A stretch of DNA of 64,000 nt from positions 62,001 to 126,000 of the forward strand of contig JACDNZ010000003.1 of the NCBI GenBank assembly GCA_017656345.1, in the 5' to 3' direction. The notes under the pieces are model-generated. The model had not been told where the DNA came from. It did no database searches and saw only the letters and a program-made list of their open reading frames with translations. This DNA is from Thermosipho sp. (in: thermotogales). Its GTDB lineage: Bacteria; Thermotogota; Thermotogae; Thermotogales; Fervidobacteriaceae. The position numbers were made by a program, and so were the translations under genes. Below are positions 37,307-47,858 of the stretch, piece after piece (the stretch's first letter is position 1; each line of letters begins with the position of its first letter).

Positions 37307-38269
37307 TTATCCCTCCTCCATTATCTGCTCCATGAATTCAACAATTTCCACATTTAATGTTCCACCACTCTTAATACTTCTTTCAATAAAATATATTTTC
37401 TTTATTATTTCTTTCAGCTCTTCTACATTGTAAAGTTTGACGTGATTCACTGGAGTAAATTCTTGACCACTGAACTTAAATCCTAAAAATCTCGCTACTT
37501 TTGGCAAGGACACATTCATTTTCCTTGCATACTCTTTTATTTCATTCCAATTATATTTTTCTTTATATTCAACACTTAATACTATATTAAACAAAAAAAT
37601 AAAATGTTTAGCTACTGCGGAAATAATGTGAGTTTCATCATAATCATTTAGAATTTCATGTAGTTTTTCAAAAGCTTTCCTGTTTTTTTCTGAAATCATA
37701 AAACAAAATTCATCCAATTTTGAAATAGAATGTTTGTGTACAAACTCTTCTATTATCTCAATTGTCAATTTTTCTCCCAATACTTTTAATTTGCTAATTT
37801 CATTAAATAAAGCATATTCATCCGGGCCAACAATTTCAAATAAAAACTCTGGAACTTTTTCATCAAATTCCAGTCCTTCTTTTTCTATTAAACTTTTTAT
37901 ATACAAAAGCCATTTCTTTTTTTCCCACGGATTTGGTACAGTAAAACTTTCAGATTTAACCTCTAATTCCAAACCTTTAATTTCGTTTTTTATAGGTTTA
38001 ACCGTTCTTAAAAAAATTGTCAAACTATCTGGTATGTTTAAATTAAATATTTCTCTTTTTTCTGACAATTTCCAGTTATCAAAATCAATAAGATCTATCA
38101 CACATTCTTTTGAAAACAAACCAATATTTGTAGTTTTCTCTAATATTATCTCAATTTTGTCCTTTTCATCTGAATATAATCTTAAATACTCTGCATTCTC
38201 TTTTAAAAATTCCTTTACAAAAAATTCCTTGCCCAAATCTGAATTACCATATAAATTAATTATCGGCAT
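37307..38269 (-). CDS. holA: DNA polymerase III delta subunit
   Basis: 320 residues with the three-domain HolA layout. The N-terminal lobe begins PIINLYGNSDLGKEFFVKEF, where the Walker A Lys-Ser/Thr is not conserved, as normal for delta. The middle has LEFDEKVPEFLFEIVGPDEYALFNEISKL (cited in part), and the C-terminal collar has NPWEKKKW and KLYNVEELKEIIKKIYFIERSIKSG. Delta opens the DnaN clamp for loading. It is the first gene of the minus-strand stretch that continues to the RND gene three bases on. Confidence 0.88.
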   Translation of the reverse strand: MPIINLYGNSDLGKEFFVKEFLKENAEYLRLYSDEKDKIEIILEKTTNIGLFSKECVIDLIDFDNWKLSEKREIFNLNIPDSLTIFLRTVKPIKNEIKGLELEVKSESFTVPNPWEKKKWLLYIKSLIEKEGLEFDEKVPEFLFEIVGPDEYALFNEISKLKVLGEKLTIEIIEEFVHKHSISKLDEFCFMISEKNRKAFEKLHEILNDYDETHIISAVAKHFIFLFNIVLSVEYKEKYNWNEIKEYARKMNVSLPKVARFLGFKFSGQEFTPVNHVKLYNVEELKEIIKKIYFIERSIKSGGTLNVEIVEFMEQIMEEG

Positions 38270-38379
38270 GTCATCACCTCATATCACCATTATCGCTTTA
38301 AATATTTTAACACAATTATTTCTTGTGTTTATTAATTTTTCAATTTATTGTACAATAATTAAAAAGGTAGGTTGAAAAA

Positions 38380-39240
38380 ATGTTGGAAAAATGTATGCTT
38401 TGTCCCAGAAAATGTGGAGTAAATCGATACAAAAACAAGGGAATATGTGGAGTAAAAGATAAAATACTAATCTCAAATATACTTCTCCATAAAGGGGAAG
38501 AACCTCCAATTTCGGGAAAAAATGGTGCAGGTATAGTATTCTTTTCGGGATGCCCTATGAAATGTATTTATTGTCAAAACATGGGATTTTCACAAAGGGG
38601 TTTAGGAATAGAAATAACCGTAAAAGAATTAGCAAATGCTTTCATATTGTTACAAGAAAATGGAGCTCATACCTTAGACCTTGTAACTCCAAGCCCTCAT
38701 GCGCTTCATATTATCGAAGCTTTAAAAATAGCTAAAGAAATGGGATTAAAGATTCCGGTTGTGTACAATACTTCAAGTTATGAAAATGTAGAAACTTTAA
38801 AGTTATTTGAAGATTATGTTGATATTTATCTTGCAGATATAAGATATACTAACTCCTATTATGGAGAAAAATACTCAAAAGTAACAAATTACTGGGAAAT
38901 AGCTCAAGAAGCAATCAAAGAAATGTATAGACAGGTTGGGCCATACAATAATAAAACCAGGAAAGGCTTAATAGTAAGAATACTTATTTTACCTAACAAA
39001 GTCTCTGGCCATTTTGAAGCATTGAGATTTATTGCAGAACTTGATAGCAGAATACCTGTTTCACTCATGTCACAATATATGCCAGTTTTCGGTGCAAAAA
39101 ACGATGAATTAATTGGAAGAAAAATTACTAATGCAGAATACCTTGAAGCAATTGAATACATGGAACTTCTCGGTTTAAATGGTTGGATTCAAACTAATGA
39201 AAAAGATAAACTTACAACAAAGGCAGTGAAATGGCGATGA
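38380..39240 (+). CDS. Radical SAM protein, PflA/COG1313-like
   Basis: 286 residues, ATG behind AAAGGTAGG. An N-terminal extra Cys motif CMLCPRKCGVNR / GICGV precedes the radical SAM motif CPMKCIYCQN in the sequence FFSGCPMKC. KEVYLADIRY-type segments (here YVDIYLADIRYTNSYYG) belong to the putative pyruvate formate-lyase-activating-like group whose target is not known. It overlaps the next radical SAM gene by ten bases. A role as an activase of a glycyl radical or other enzyme is unproven. Confidence 0.83.
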   Translation: MLEKCMLCPRKCGVNRYKNKGICGVKDKILISNILLHKGEEPPISGKNGAGIVFFSGCPMKCIYCQNMGFSQRGLGIEITVKELANAFILLQENGAHTLDLVTPSPHALHIIEALKIAKEMGLKIPVVYNTSSYENVETLKLFEDYVDIYLADIRYTNSYYGEKYSKVTNYWEIAQEAIKEMYRQVGPYNNKTRKGLIVRILILPNKVSGHFEALRFIAELDSRIPVSLMSQYMPVFGAKNDELIGRKITNAEYLEAIEYMELLGLNGWIQTNEKDKLTTKAVKWR

Positions 39241-40022
39241 TTATTGTTAATCCTTCTGGAACATTACCAATAACCGTTACATACTCCTGTAGTATGAACT
39301 GTAAACATTGTGGTGGAGTCTACATAAAAAGAATGCCTCATATCTCAAATATTGAAAAGTATGCTAAAAAATACAATTCTTTCCTTATTAGTGGCGGAAT
39401 GACAAAAGATGGAAACATTCCATTTTCAAGTTATCTTGAAAAATTAAGAATCCTTAAAGAAAGATACAATTTACTATACAATTTTCATATTGGTTTTCCT
39501 AAATATCCTCCTTTTGAAATCGAAAATGTTGCTGATGTCGTAAGTTTTGATTTTTTCTCAGATGAAAAAATTTTAAACGAAATATACGGAATCAAAAGAT
39601 CAACCGATGAAATTTTAAATGCTGTTTTACCACTAAAAACCCCAAAAATTCCACATATTACTATAGGAATCTTATGTGGGAAAATCACACACGAGTTAAA
39701 AAGCATTGAAATTTTGAGTAATTATTTTGATACAATAGTATTAAACATATTAATTCCTACAAAAAACACTTTTTATGAAAAATGTTCTCCACCCAAAGTA
39801 GAAGAAGTTTCCGAAATATTCAAAGAAGCAAAAAGAAAATTTGAAAAAGTAATATTGGGTTGTATGCATCCACATGGTGAATATAGAAAAAAGTTACTAT
39901 CAAATATTTCAGACTATCTTGATGTATTTGTTAATTCTTCAAGCAAAGAATATGATTTTAAAGGTTGTTGCGCTCTTTTAAATATCGAAAATTCCCAAAT
40001 TAAGAAGGAGGAAAATAAATGA
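39231..40022 (+). CDS. Radical SAM protein of the biotin-synthase-like COG1856 type
   Basis: 263 residues (ATG 39231 or ATG 39237, both inside the previous gene's end). The radical SAM motif is CSMNCKHCGGVYIKRM (C-x3-C-x2-C followed by GG), close to the uncharacterised biotin-synthase relatives. FLISGGMTKDGNIPF and FHIGFPKYPP line the barrel; GCMHPHGEYR and FKGCCAL near the C-terminus add Cys/His residues that might bind a second metal centre. It is paired with the gene upstream and coupled by four bases to the ROK kinase gene. Substrate unknown. Confidence 0.78.
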   Translation: MAMIIVNPSGTLPITVTYSCSMNCKHCGGVYIKRMPHISNIEKYAKKYNSFLISGGMTKDGNIPFSSYLEKLRILKERYNLLYNFHIGFPKYPPFEIENVADVVSFDFFSDEKILNEIYGIKRSTDEILNAVLPLKTPKIPHITIGILCGKITHELKSIEILSNYFDTIVLNILIPTKNTFYEKCSPPKVEEVSEIFKEAKRKFEKVILGCMHPHGEYRKKLLSNISDYLDVFVNSSSKEYDFKGCCALLNIENSQIKKEENK

Positions 40023-40957
40023 ACATAGTTGGTGTTGATCTTGGAGGAACATATGTGAAAATTGGTTTAGTTAATTCAACTACTGGAGTAATTACAAAAA
40101 AAACTCAAATAGAAACAAAGCTCGAACTTGGCAATGATAATGTAGTAAATAGAATTGCAGAAGCAATTCAAAAATTAACAGAGAATGAAACATATTCCGC
40201 TGTAGGTATTGGTTCACCTGGTTCAATTGACAAAGAAAACGGTATAGTTAGATTCTCTCCAAATTTCCCTGATTGGCACAACTTCCCTTTGGGACCAAAA
40301 TTATCGAAACTGTTAAACAAAAAAGTTTATGTTGAAAATGATGCAAATTCTTTTGTTTTAGGTGAAAAATGGTTTGGAGCAGGGAAAGGTAAAAATCATA
40401 TAGTTGCTCTGACATTGGGAACAGGGGTAGGCGGTGGAATAATTTCCCAAAACATATTAATTACCGGAACAGACGGCATAGGTGGAGAATTAGGTCATGT
40501 AATTATTAAACCTCATGGCCGATTGTGCGGTTGTGGAAATTATGGCTGCTTAGAAGCTTATGCTTCAGCAACAGCTATAGTTAAAATGGCACTAGAGAGA
40601 AGAAAAAAGTTTCCTGATTCTATGATTTTCGAAAGTAATGAAATAACGGCTAAAACTATTTTTGATGCTGCAAAACAAAATGATAGATTGGCATTAATAA
40701 TTAGAGATGAAGTTGTAAATGCTTTAGCCATTGCAATAACGGGGTTTATACATATATTCAACCCACAAGTAATTATAATTGGTGGCGGTGTTTCAAGAGC
40801 CGGGGATATACTCTTCAAACCTTTAGTTCAACAAGTTAACGAAATGGTAATGCCTTCTTTCAAAAATTCATTTGAAATATTGCAAAGTCCATTAGTAGAA
40901 AACGCTGGTATATTGGGGGCTGCTTCTATTGTATTACAACGAGAAAAGAAAATTTGA
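40019..40957 (+). CDS. ROK-family glucokinase
   Basis: 312 residues. Phosphate-binding GVDLGGTYVKIGLV at the start, catalytic Asp in VENDANSFVLGEKWFGAG, ATP-binding LTLGTGVGGGII, and the ROK zinc motif GELGHVIIKPHGRLCGCGNYGCLEAYAS (cited in part) with three Cys and one His. IIGGGVSRAG closes the ATP site. It probably phosphorylates glucose to glucose 6-phosphate. The ribosome site is GAAGGAGGA at the end of the upstream gene. It overlaps the PfkB gene by 29 bases. Confidence 0.93.
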   Translation: MNIVGVDLGGTYVKIGLVNSTTGVITKKTQIETKLELGNDNVVNRIAEAIQKLTENETYSAVGIGSPGSIDKENGIVRFSPNFPDWHNFPLGPKLSKLLNKKVYVENDANSFVLGEKWFGAGKGKNHIVALTLGTGVGGGIISQNILITGTDGIGGELGHVIIKPHGRLCGCGNYGCLEAYASATAIVKMALERRKKFPDSMIFESNEITAKTIFDAAKQNDRLALIIRDEVVNALAIAITGFIHIFNPQVIIIGGGVSRAGDILFKPLVQQVNEMVMPSFKNSFEILQSPLVENAGILGAASIVLQREKKI

Positions 40958-41771
40958 TGTTACATGCATAGGTAAAGCAAATCTCGATATTTTCTATTAT
41001 GTTGATACACTTGAACATGAAAAAAACCACATAGCAAAAGAATTTTACTATTATGCAGGTGGAAAGGCCACTAATGTTGCCATAAATCTCTCAAGATTGG
41101 GACTTAAAACTGCATTAATATCAGCTATAGGTAACGATATCTTTGGGCAAAAACTTCTGGAAATTTTAGAAAAAGAAAATGTAAAATTTAATGGCTCAAT
41201 TGTTAACGCTTCAACTTCACTTACTAGCATAATAGTAGATGATCTTGGTAAAAATACAATATTTCATAATTTAGGTGCTAATTCACTTCTTTCTCCTAAA
41301 CTAATTCCAGAAAATCTATCCTTTGTATTTATACAATCTGGAATACCAATTAAATCACTGATAAAAGCAATTAATTCATCTAAAAGAATATTTTTAGAAC
41401 TTTCCGAAACATCTCAATTTGATCAATTAAAAAACTACTTAAAAAAAGTTGAATTCGTATCACTAAATGAAAGTGAATTAAATAATATTTTCAAAACTGA
41501 TAATTTAGAAACAAATCTTGAGTTACTATCAAAATATACTAATAATATCTTCTTAAAAATGGGTGAAAAAGGTCTCTTATACAAAACAACCTCAGGAAAG
41601 ATTTTTTACAAACCCGCCAAAAAAATTAAAGTAAAAAACACAACTGGAGCTGGTGATGCTGCTTCTTCTGCTTTTATATTTGGAATCATAAATAATTGGG
41701 ATATAGAAAAAATACTTTCCTTTAGTATTGATTATTCTTCAAAAATAGTAAAAAGCAAATATTCCACTTAA
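40929..41771 (+). CDS. PfkB-family carbohydrate kinase
   Basis: 280 residues, TTG start 40929 inside the ROK gene, with TGGGGG nine bases upstream. The two signatures are AGGKATNVAINLSRLG and VKNTTGAGDAASSAFIFG. DVTCIGKANLDIFYYVD at the start is typical for the ribokinase fold. It differs from the first PfkB protein (1362-2270) in length and substrate lid, so the substrate may differ. Coupling to glucokinase suggests hexose or nucleoside metabolism, but this is an inference. Confidence 0.82.
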   Translation: MYYNEKRKFDVTCIGKANLDIFYYVDTLEHEKNHIAKEFYYYAGGKATNVAINLSRLGLKTALISAIGNDIFGQKLLEILEKENVKFNGSIVNASTSLTSIIVDDLGKNTIFHNLGANSLLSPKLIPENLSFVFIQSGIPIKSLIKAINSSKRIFLELSETSQFDQLKNYLKKVEFVSLNESELNNIFKTDNLETNLELLSKYTNNIFLKMGEKGLLYKTTSGKIFYKPAKKIKVKNTTGAGDAASSAFIFGIINNWDIEKILSFSIDYSSKIVKSKYST

Positions 41772-41842
41772 TTATCTTAATTTTTCTTAATTTTTTTATA
41801 TTACATTATTTTCGTATAATAAGAATCATCGGGGGTGATAAA

Positions 41843-44046
<2,204 letters not shown>

Positions 44047-44086
44047 TTTACTTAAAAACATTCATTCTTTTGAAGAAGGTGGAGTT

Positions 44087-44914
44087 ATGAAAAAATTTTT
44101 AGTTGGAATCACAGCAGTTTTATTGTTTGTTTTATTCGGGTGTATTTTTAATAATCCGCTTGGAAAATCAGTTATTACTGTCTATTTAACGGACAAACCT
44201 ATTTCTGATGTTGATAAACTTACTGTTTCGATTAAAGAATTCACTTACCACTACTCATACGAAGATATAAACGGCGAAGAAATAGGTGTATGGGCAACAC
44301 CAACCAATGTTGCAACAACGGTTGATATTCTAAGTTTAGCAGGCACCGAAGTATCTTGGTTAAAAATAGAATTACCAACTCCATCAACGGTAACTCAACT
44401 TAGATTTTATATAGAAAGCGCAACTGTAACTGTCAATGGTACAGATTATCCTGTAACAATACCAAATCCCGAATTTAAAATTATTAATCCAAGCATAACT
44501 GTAGTTGGTGACGGACAATTAATTTTAGATTTTGATGTATTAAGATCATTAAAACTTAACAACAATGGTGTTTATAAACTTACACCTGTGATAAAACCAA
44601 TTTTAAGAATATCAGAAGCATATAACATTTATGGACTTGTTACTGAAAACTCAACACCTGTTTCAAAAGCACTAGTAGCATTATTTGATACCTCAGAATC
44701 GACTGTTTTAAGAACAACCTTTACAGATTCTGATGGGAGATTTTGCCTTGGAAAATGGCCTAATAATGAGTATGTTATCAAAGTTTACAAAGATGTACAA
44801 ATTCCAGATGAAAATTCTGAATTCAATATCATGAACTTAACCGAAGATGCTTCAGAAGTAGTTATCGTTAATGGTGAACCAGTTTTCGTAACAATTGATA
44901 TTCCAATCACATAA
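44087..44914 (+). CDS. DUF4382-like lipoprotein with C-terminal carboxypeptidase-regulatory-like domain
   Basis: 275 residues. The signal peptide ends with the lipobox LFGC near residue 19, so it should be a lipoprotein. Residues about 25-180 match DUF4382: VITVYLTDKPISDVDKLTVSI, then TVDILSLAGTE and YKLTPVIKPILRI. Residues 185-275 look like a small beta sandwich (NIYGLVTENSTPVSKALVALF and FTDSDGRFCLGKWPNNEYVIKV). It probably lies on the outer or inner membrane face. Function unknown; it is separated from nfnB by 40 bases. Confidence 0.78.
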   Translation: MKKFLVGITAVLLFVLFGCIFNNPLGKSVITVYLTDKPISDVDKLTVSIKEFTYHYSYEDINGEEIGVWATPTNVATTVDILSLAGTEVSWLKIELPTPSTVTQLRFYIESATVTVNGTDYPVTIPNPEFKIINPSITVVGDGQLILDFDVLRSLKLNNNGVYKLTPVIKPILRISEAYNIYGLVTENSTPVSKALVALFDTSESTVLRTTFTDSDGRFCLGKWPNNEYVIKVYKDVQIPDENSEFNIMNLTEDASEVVIVNGEPVFVTIDIPIT

Positions 44915-44957
44915 CTTAACCTCAATTAAAAAACAAAGGTTCCAGTAAAATGATATG

Positions 44958-45017
44958 ATACCTCCAGAGTAGACAGTGCAATTAATTAAAATACACTGCT
45001 ATGAGGAGGTATTTTTT
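44958..45017. terminator. Long imperfect hairpin, terminator and possible insertion-sequence end remnant
   Basis: Outer arms ATACCTCC (44958-44965) and GGAGGTAT (45005-45012) pair perfectly. Inside, TAG/CTA and CAGTG/CACTG (44974-44978 with 44994-44998) extend the stem around a 15-base AT loop. The right arm runs into six T residues, so it can terminate transcripts from the DUF4382 gene. The right arm is also a perfect Shine-Dalgarno sequence with no gene behind it on this strand, an arrangement seen at the 5' ends of some transposase genes. Confidence 0.6.
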
Positions 45018-45019
45018 AT

Positions 45020-45859
45020 CTACAAATCTATTTCTGCAAAAACTCCCATATGATCGGAAACTTTTCCATATTTATCAGTATCTGTAAATACTACTTTACT
45101 TTCTTTAACTTTAAAATCTTCTGGTACCAAAATATAATCTATTCTTGCGCGATCATTAAATCCATCCCCTCCAATGGTAGGAAATTCTAAATCATTTGGA
45201 TTTGCTTTATAAAATACATCTACTAGACTTTTACCCCTTATTTTTTTATTTATAAACTCATAATACTCATTACTTCCAGCATAAACATTAAAGTCACCAG
45301 CAATTATAAAGTAATCGGTGCCATCTTCCTCAATCCAATTTCTAAGATTTTCAAATTCATATTCAAATCCCTTTTTAGGCCAATTAAAGTGTACAGAAAA
45401 AATATCAATATTTTTATTTGCAAATTTTACCATAGCTTTTACAACTTTCCTAGAATAAAAAGTATGTACATCTTTACTATAAGATACATATTTTGACTTA
45501 AAATCAAATATCTTGAACTTACTCAAAAAACCCAATCCTTCTTCCCAAACATCCCAACCATAATGTCCCCAATCCCATGCATAATCATACGTTATTCCAT
45601 ATTTCCCAAGTAATTTTTTTAATTCTATTATATAATTTCCTTTTTTTATTTTCACACCAAACTTTTCCTCAACTTCTTTTAAATCTTTATGTTGAGCTGC
45701 TTCCTGAAAAAAGATTATATCAACATCTTCATCAATTATAAATTGAGCAATTTTTTTATGAATCCTTTCATATTGGTTCAAAAATTCATCGAAATCTCCA
45801 AATTTATCCAATTTTATCTCTTGGTATGTATGGAGGTTTAAAGTGAGAATTTTCAACAT
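45020..45859 (-). CDS. Endonuclease/exonuclease/phosphatase (EEP) family hydrolase
   Basis: 279 residues, ATG behind GGTGGTGA. The EEP fold is indicated by LKILTLNLHTYQE at the start, the metal-binding Glu in IIFFQEAAQH, FSVHFNWP, AGDFNVYAGSNEY and the final SDHMGVFAEI (catalytic Asp/His). Members cleave phosphodiesters in nucleic acids, nucleotides or lipids. There is no signal peptide, so it is cytosolic. Neither neighbour gives a clue to the substrate. Confidence 0.85.
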   Translation of the reverse strand: MLKILTLNLHTYQEIKLDKFGDFDEFLNQYERIHKKIAQFIIDEDVDIIFFQEAAQHKDLKEVEEKFGVKIKKGNYIIELKKLLGKYGITYDYAWDWGHYGWDVWEEGLGFLSKFKIFDFKSKYVSYSKDVHTFYSRKVVKAMVKFANKNIDIFSVHFNWPKKGFEYEFENLRNWIEEDGTDYFIIAGDFNVYAGSNEYYEFINKKIRGKSLVDVFYKANPNDLEFPTIGGDGFNDRARIDYILVPEDFKVKESKVVFTDTDKYGKVSDHMGVFAEIDL

Positions 45860-45914
45860 ATTTCACCACCTTTTAGAGTTTTCAAAACAATTTTAACATT
45901 TTTACAAAAAAAAT

Positions 45915-45943
45915 TTGACTATTGTCTACTGTCATATTATAAT
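45915..45943 (+). promoter_or_regulatory. Promoter of the GntR/ABC operon
   Basis: TTGACT (45915-45920), 17 bases, TATAAT (45938-45943): a near-consensus vegetative promoter. A GGGAGG ribosome site and GTG start (45967) follow. Confidence 0.9.
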
Positions 45944-45952
45944 ATTACAGTA
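45927..45952. promoter_or_regulatory. 26-bp near-perfect palindromic operator over the -10 box
   Basis: TACTGT (45927-45932) and ACAGTA (45947-45952) flank an AT core; all 13 base pairs except one (45933/45946) are complementary. It covers the -10 box of the promoter, the position expected for repression by the GntR protein encoded just downstream. Confidence 0.75.
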
Positions 45953-45966
45953 AGGGAGGTTAAAAA

Positions 45967-46344
45967 GTGTGGTTTGCTATTGATTTTTCATCGCACGTAC
46001 CTGTTTATAAACAAATTATTGACAAAATAAAAATGGAAATTATTCAAGGTAATATTAAAAAAGGAGAATTTCTACCATCCATTAGAAAGCTAGCAGAAAC
46101 TCTGGGAGTAAATCTTAATACAGTTTCAAGAGCTTACCGTGAACTTGTAAGCGAAGGAGTTATTAAACCTGTTCGTGGTGAAGGTTATATAGTTCAGACT
46201 GAAAATCTTGAAAATTTCAATAGATTACTTTTAAAAGAACTAGAAAATGTAGTCGAAAAATGTCTAAAAGCCGGAATATCCTATGAAACCATTTGCAACA
46301 TTGTATACAAAAAGACCAGGGGGGATAAAAATGGCAATACTTAA
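45967..46344 (+). CDS. YtrA-type GntR-family regulator
   Basis: 125 residues, GTG start. The winged-helix domain fills residues 1-70 (PVYKQIIDKIKMEIIQG, FLPSIRKLAETLGVNLNTVSRAYREL, cited in part). Only a short helical C-terminus follows (KAGISYETICNIVYKKTRG), the YtrA layout used to control ABC transporter operons. The gene overlaps the ABC ATPase gene by 14 bases. The palindrome at 45927-45952 is its likely binding site, giving autoregulation. Confidence 0.88.
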   Translation: MWFAIDFSSHVPVYKQIIDKIKMEIIQGNIKKGEFLPSIRKLAETLGVNLNTVSRAYRELVSEGVIKPVRGEGYIVQTENLENFNRLLLKELENVVEKCLKAGISYETICNIVYKKTRGDKNGNT

Positions 46345-47116
46345 AGTTGAAAACCTGAAAAAGTATTATGGAGAAAACAAAGCAGTAGATGGAATAACTT
46401 TTGAAGTACAAAAAGGAGAAATTTTTGCCCTTTTAGGGCCCAATGGTGCAGGTAAAACTACCACAATAAAATGTATCCTTGGTCTCAGAAAAAAGAGTGC
46501 GGGTAAAATTTTATTAAATGGAAATTTTTCTTACCTTCCCGAAAAAAAAGAACTTTACCGTTATTTAACAGTTGAAAAAATGTTAAATATAACCAAGGAA
46601 ATATCCAAATATTTTTCTAAAAAAAATGCTGTTGAGCTACTTAATGATTTCGAAATACCTTTAAATGAAAAAATAGCAAACTTATCTCATGGGATGCTTA
46701 CACAACTTTACATTTCCATTGTATTTTCTGAAGATGTGGACATTTATTTTTTAGATGAACCAACTTGGGGACTTGATCCTCTAATGCGTACAAAAATCCT
46801 TGAATTAATACGCAATATGTCGTTAAAAGGAAAAACTATATTTTATACAAGTCATATACTATCCGAAATAGAAAAAATCGCAGATAAAGTTGCCATTATG
46901 TCAAACGGAAAAATTCTTGAATCCGATTATCTTGATAACATAAAAGAAAAATATGTAGCCTGTGTAGTTAAAGATGAAGATGTAGACGGTTATCTATACA
47001 AAAAAACTGATAGTGAAAAAATTTATATAACAACTAAAGATAAAGCAAAAGGAAGAATAGAACCAGCCACTTTTGATATGATTTTTGAAGCAATCGTCAA
47101 AGGGGTGGAAAAATGA
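46331..47116 (+). CDS. ABC transporter ATP-binding protein
   Basis: 261 residues; ATG at 46331 behind AGGGGGG, not an in-frame start 16 codons earlier. Walker A GPNGAGKTT, signature LSHGM (a variant of LSGGQ), Walker B VDIYFLDEPTWGLDP and the H-loop FYTSHILSEIE. The loop is short and the ATPase belongs to the ABC-2 drug/antibiotic type. It forms a transporter with the permease encoded directly downstream (four-base overlap). Confidence 0.93.
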   Translation: MAILKVENLKKYYGENKAVDGITFEVQKGEIFALLGPNGAGKTTTIKCILGLRKKSAGKILLNGNFSYLPEKKELYRYLTVEKMLNITKEISKYFSKKNAVELLNDFEIPLNEKIANLSHGMLTQLYISIVFSEDVDIYFLDEPTWGLDPLMRTKILELIRNMSLKGKTIFYTSHILSEIEKIADKVAIMSNGKILESDYLDNIKEKYVACVVKDEDVDGYLYKKTDSEKIYITTKDKAKGRIEPATFDMIFEAIVKGVEK

Positions 47117-47856
47117 TAAAAGAATGGAATGATATGAAAGTAAGAAGTTTAGTAATTTTTTTCGTAATGGCTGGAATATTTTTCTCAATCGCTCCACTAC
47201 AAAACTGGACAATTAGTATACTAAACGAAAATTCTGAGGCTCTTCAAAAATATGTTGGTGAAAATTTTATTGAACAATTAAAAGAGTGGAATTTTTATAT
47301 TTATTCCCAATGGTTTGGTAAAAACTTCGGACAAATCATTCCTATTCTTGCTATTATAATTGCTTTCCCTCTTTTCTCAAGAGAATATGAAAATGGCACA
47401 ATTGATTTCTTACTTACTAGAGCTTCCAGAAAAAAGGTATTTCTCAATAAGTTTTTGTTGAGTATTTTAGTTTTAACCCTTGAAATAACTGTACTTTCAT
47501 TTCTGCCACTAATATATTCTTGGATATTTTCCAAAGACTTTATAATAAGTCACACTTTCAAATTTTTAGTTCATTCTTTAATTGGAGGTATTTTCTGGTA
47601 TTCTATAACCTTTCTTTTTACAACTTACTTTAATGATCAAGTAAAACCCATTCTATCTTCAATTGTTGTGCTTGGAGCTTCAACTGCTCTTGGAATTATA
47701 AAACCGTTAAAATTTTTAAATACTTACAACTATATTCTTGGAAGCACTATTTTTAATTCTGGAACAATAAACTGGAAATATTCATTGGCGCTCATTATGC
47801 TCAGTATATTATTCATAACAATTTCATACTCCATCTTCAAAAGGAAGGAGATTTAA
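47113..47856 (+). CDS. ABC-2-type membrane permease
   Basis: 247 residues with about six transmembrane helices: residues 9-30, about 75-95 (IIPILAIIIAFPLF), 115-135, 150-165, 180-200 and 225-245. REYENGTIDFLLTRASRKKVFLNKFLL (cited in part) is the coupling-helix pattern of ABC-2 permeases. It pairs with the ATPase upstream. Homodimer or half-transporter; substrate unknown, though YtrA-type operons often respond to cell-envelope stress. Confidence 0.87.
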   Translation: MIKEWNDMKVRSLVIFFVMAGIFFSIAPLQNWTISILNENSEALQKYVGENFIEQLKEWNFYIYSQWFGKNFGQIIPILAIIIAFPLFSREYENGTIDFLLTRASRKKVFLNKFLLSILVLTLEITVLSFLPLIYSWIFSKDFIISHTFKFLVHSLIGGIFWYSITFLFTTYFNDQVKPILSSIVVLGASTALGIIKPLKFLNTYNYILGSTIFNSGTINWKYSLALIMLSILFITISYSIFKRKEI

Positions 47857-47858
47857 AT

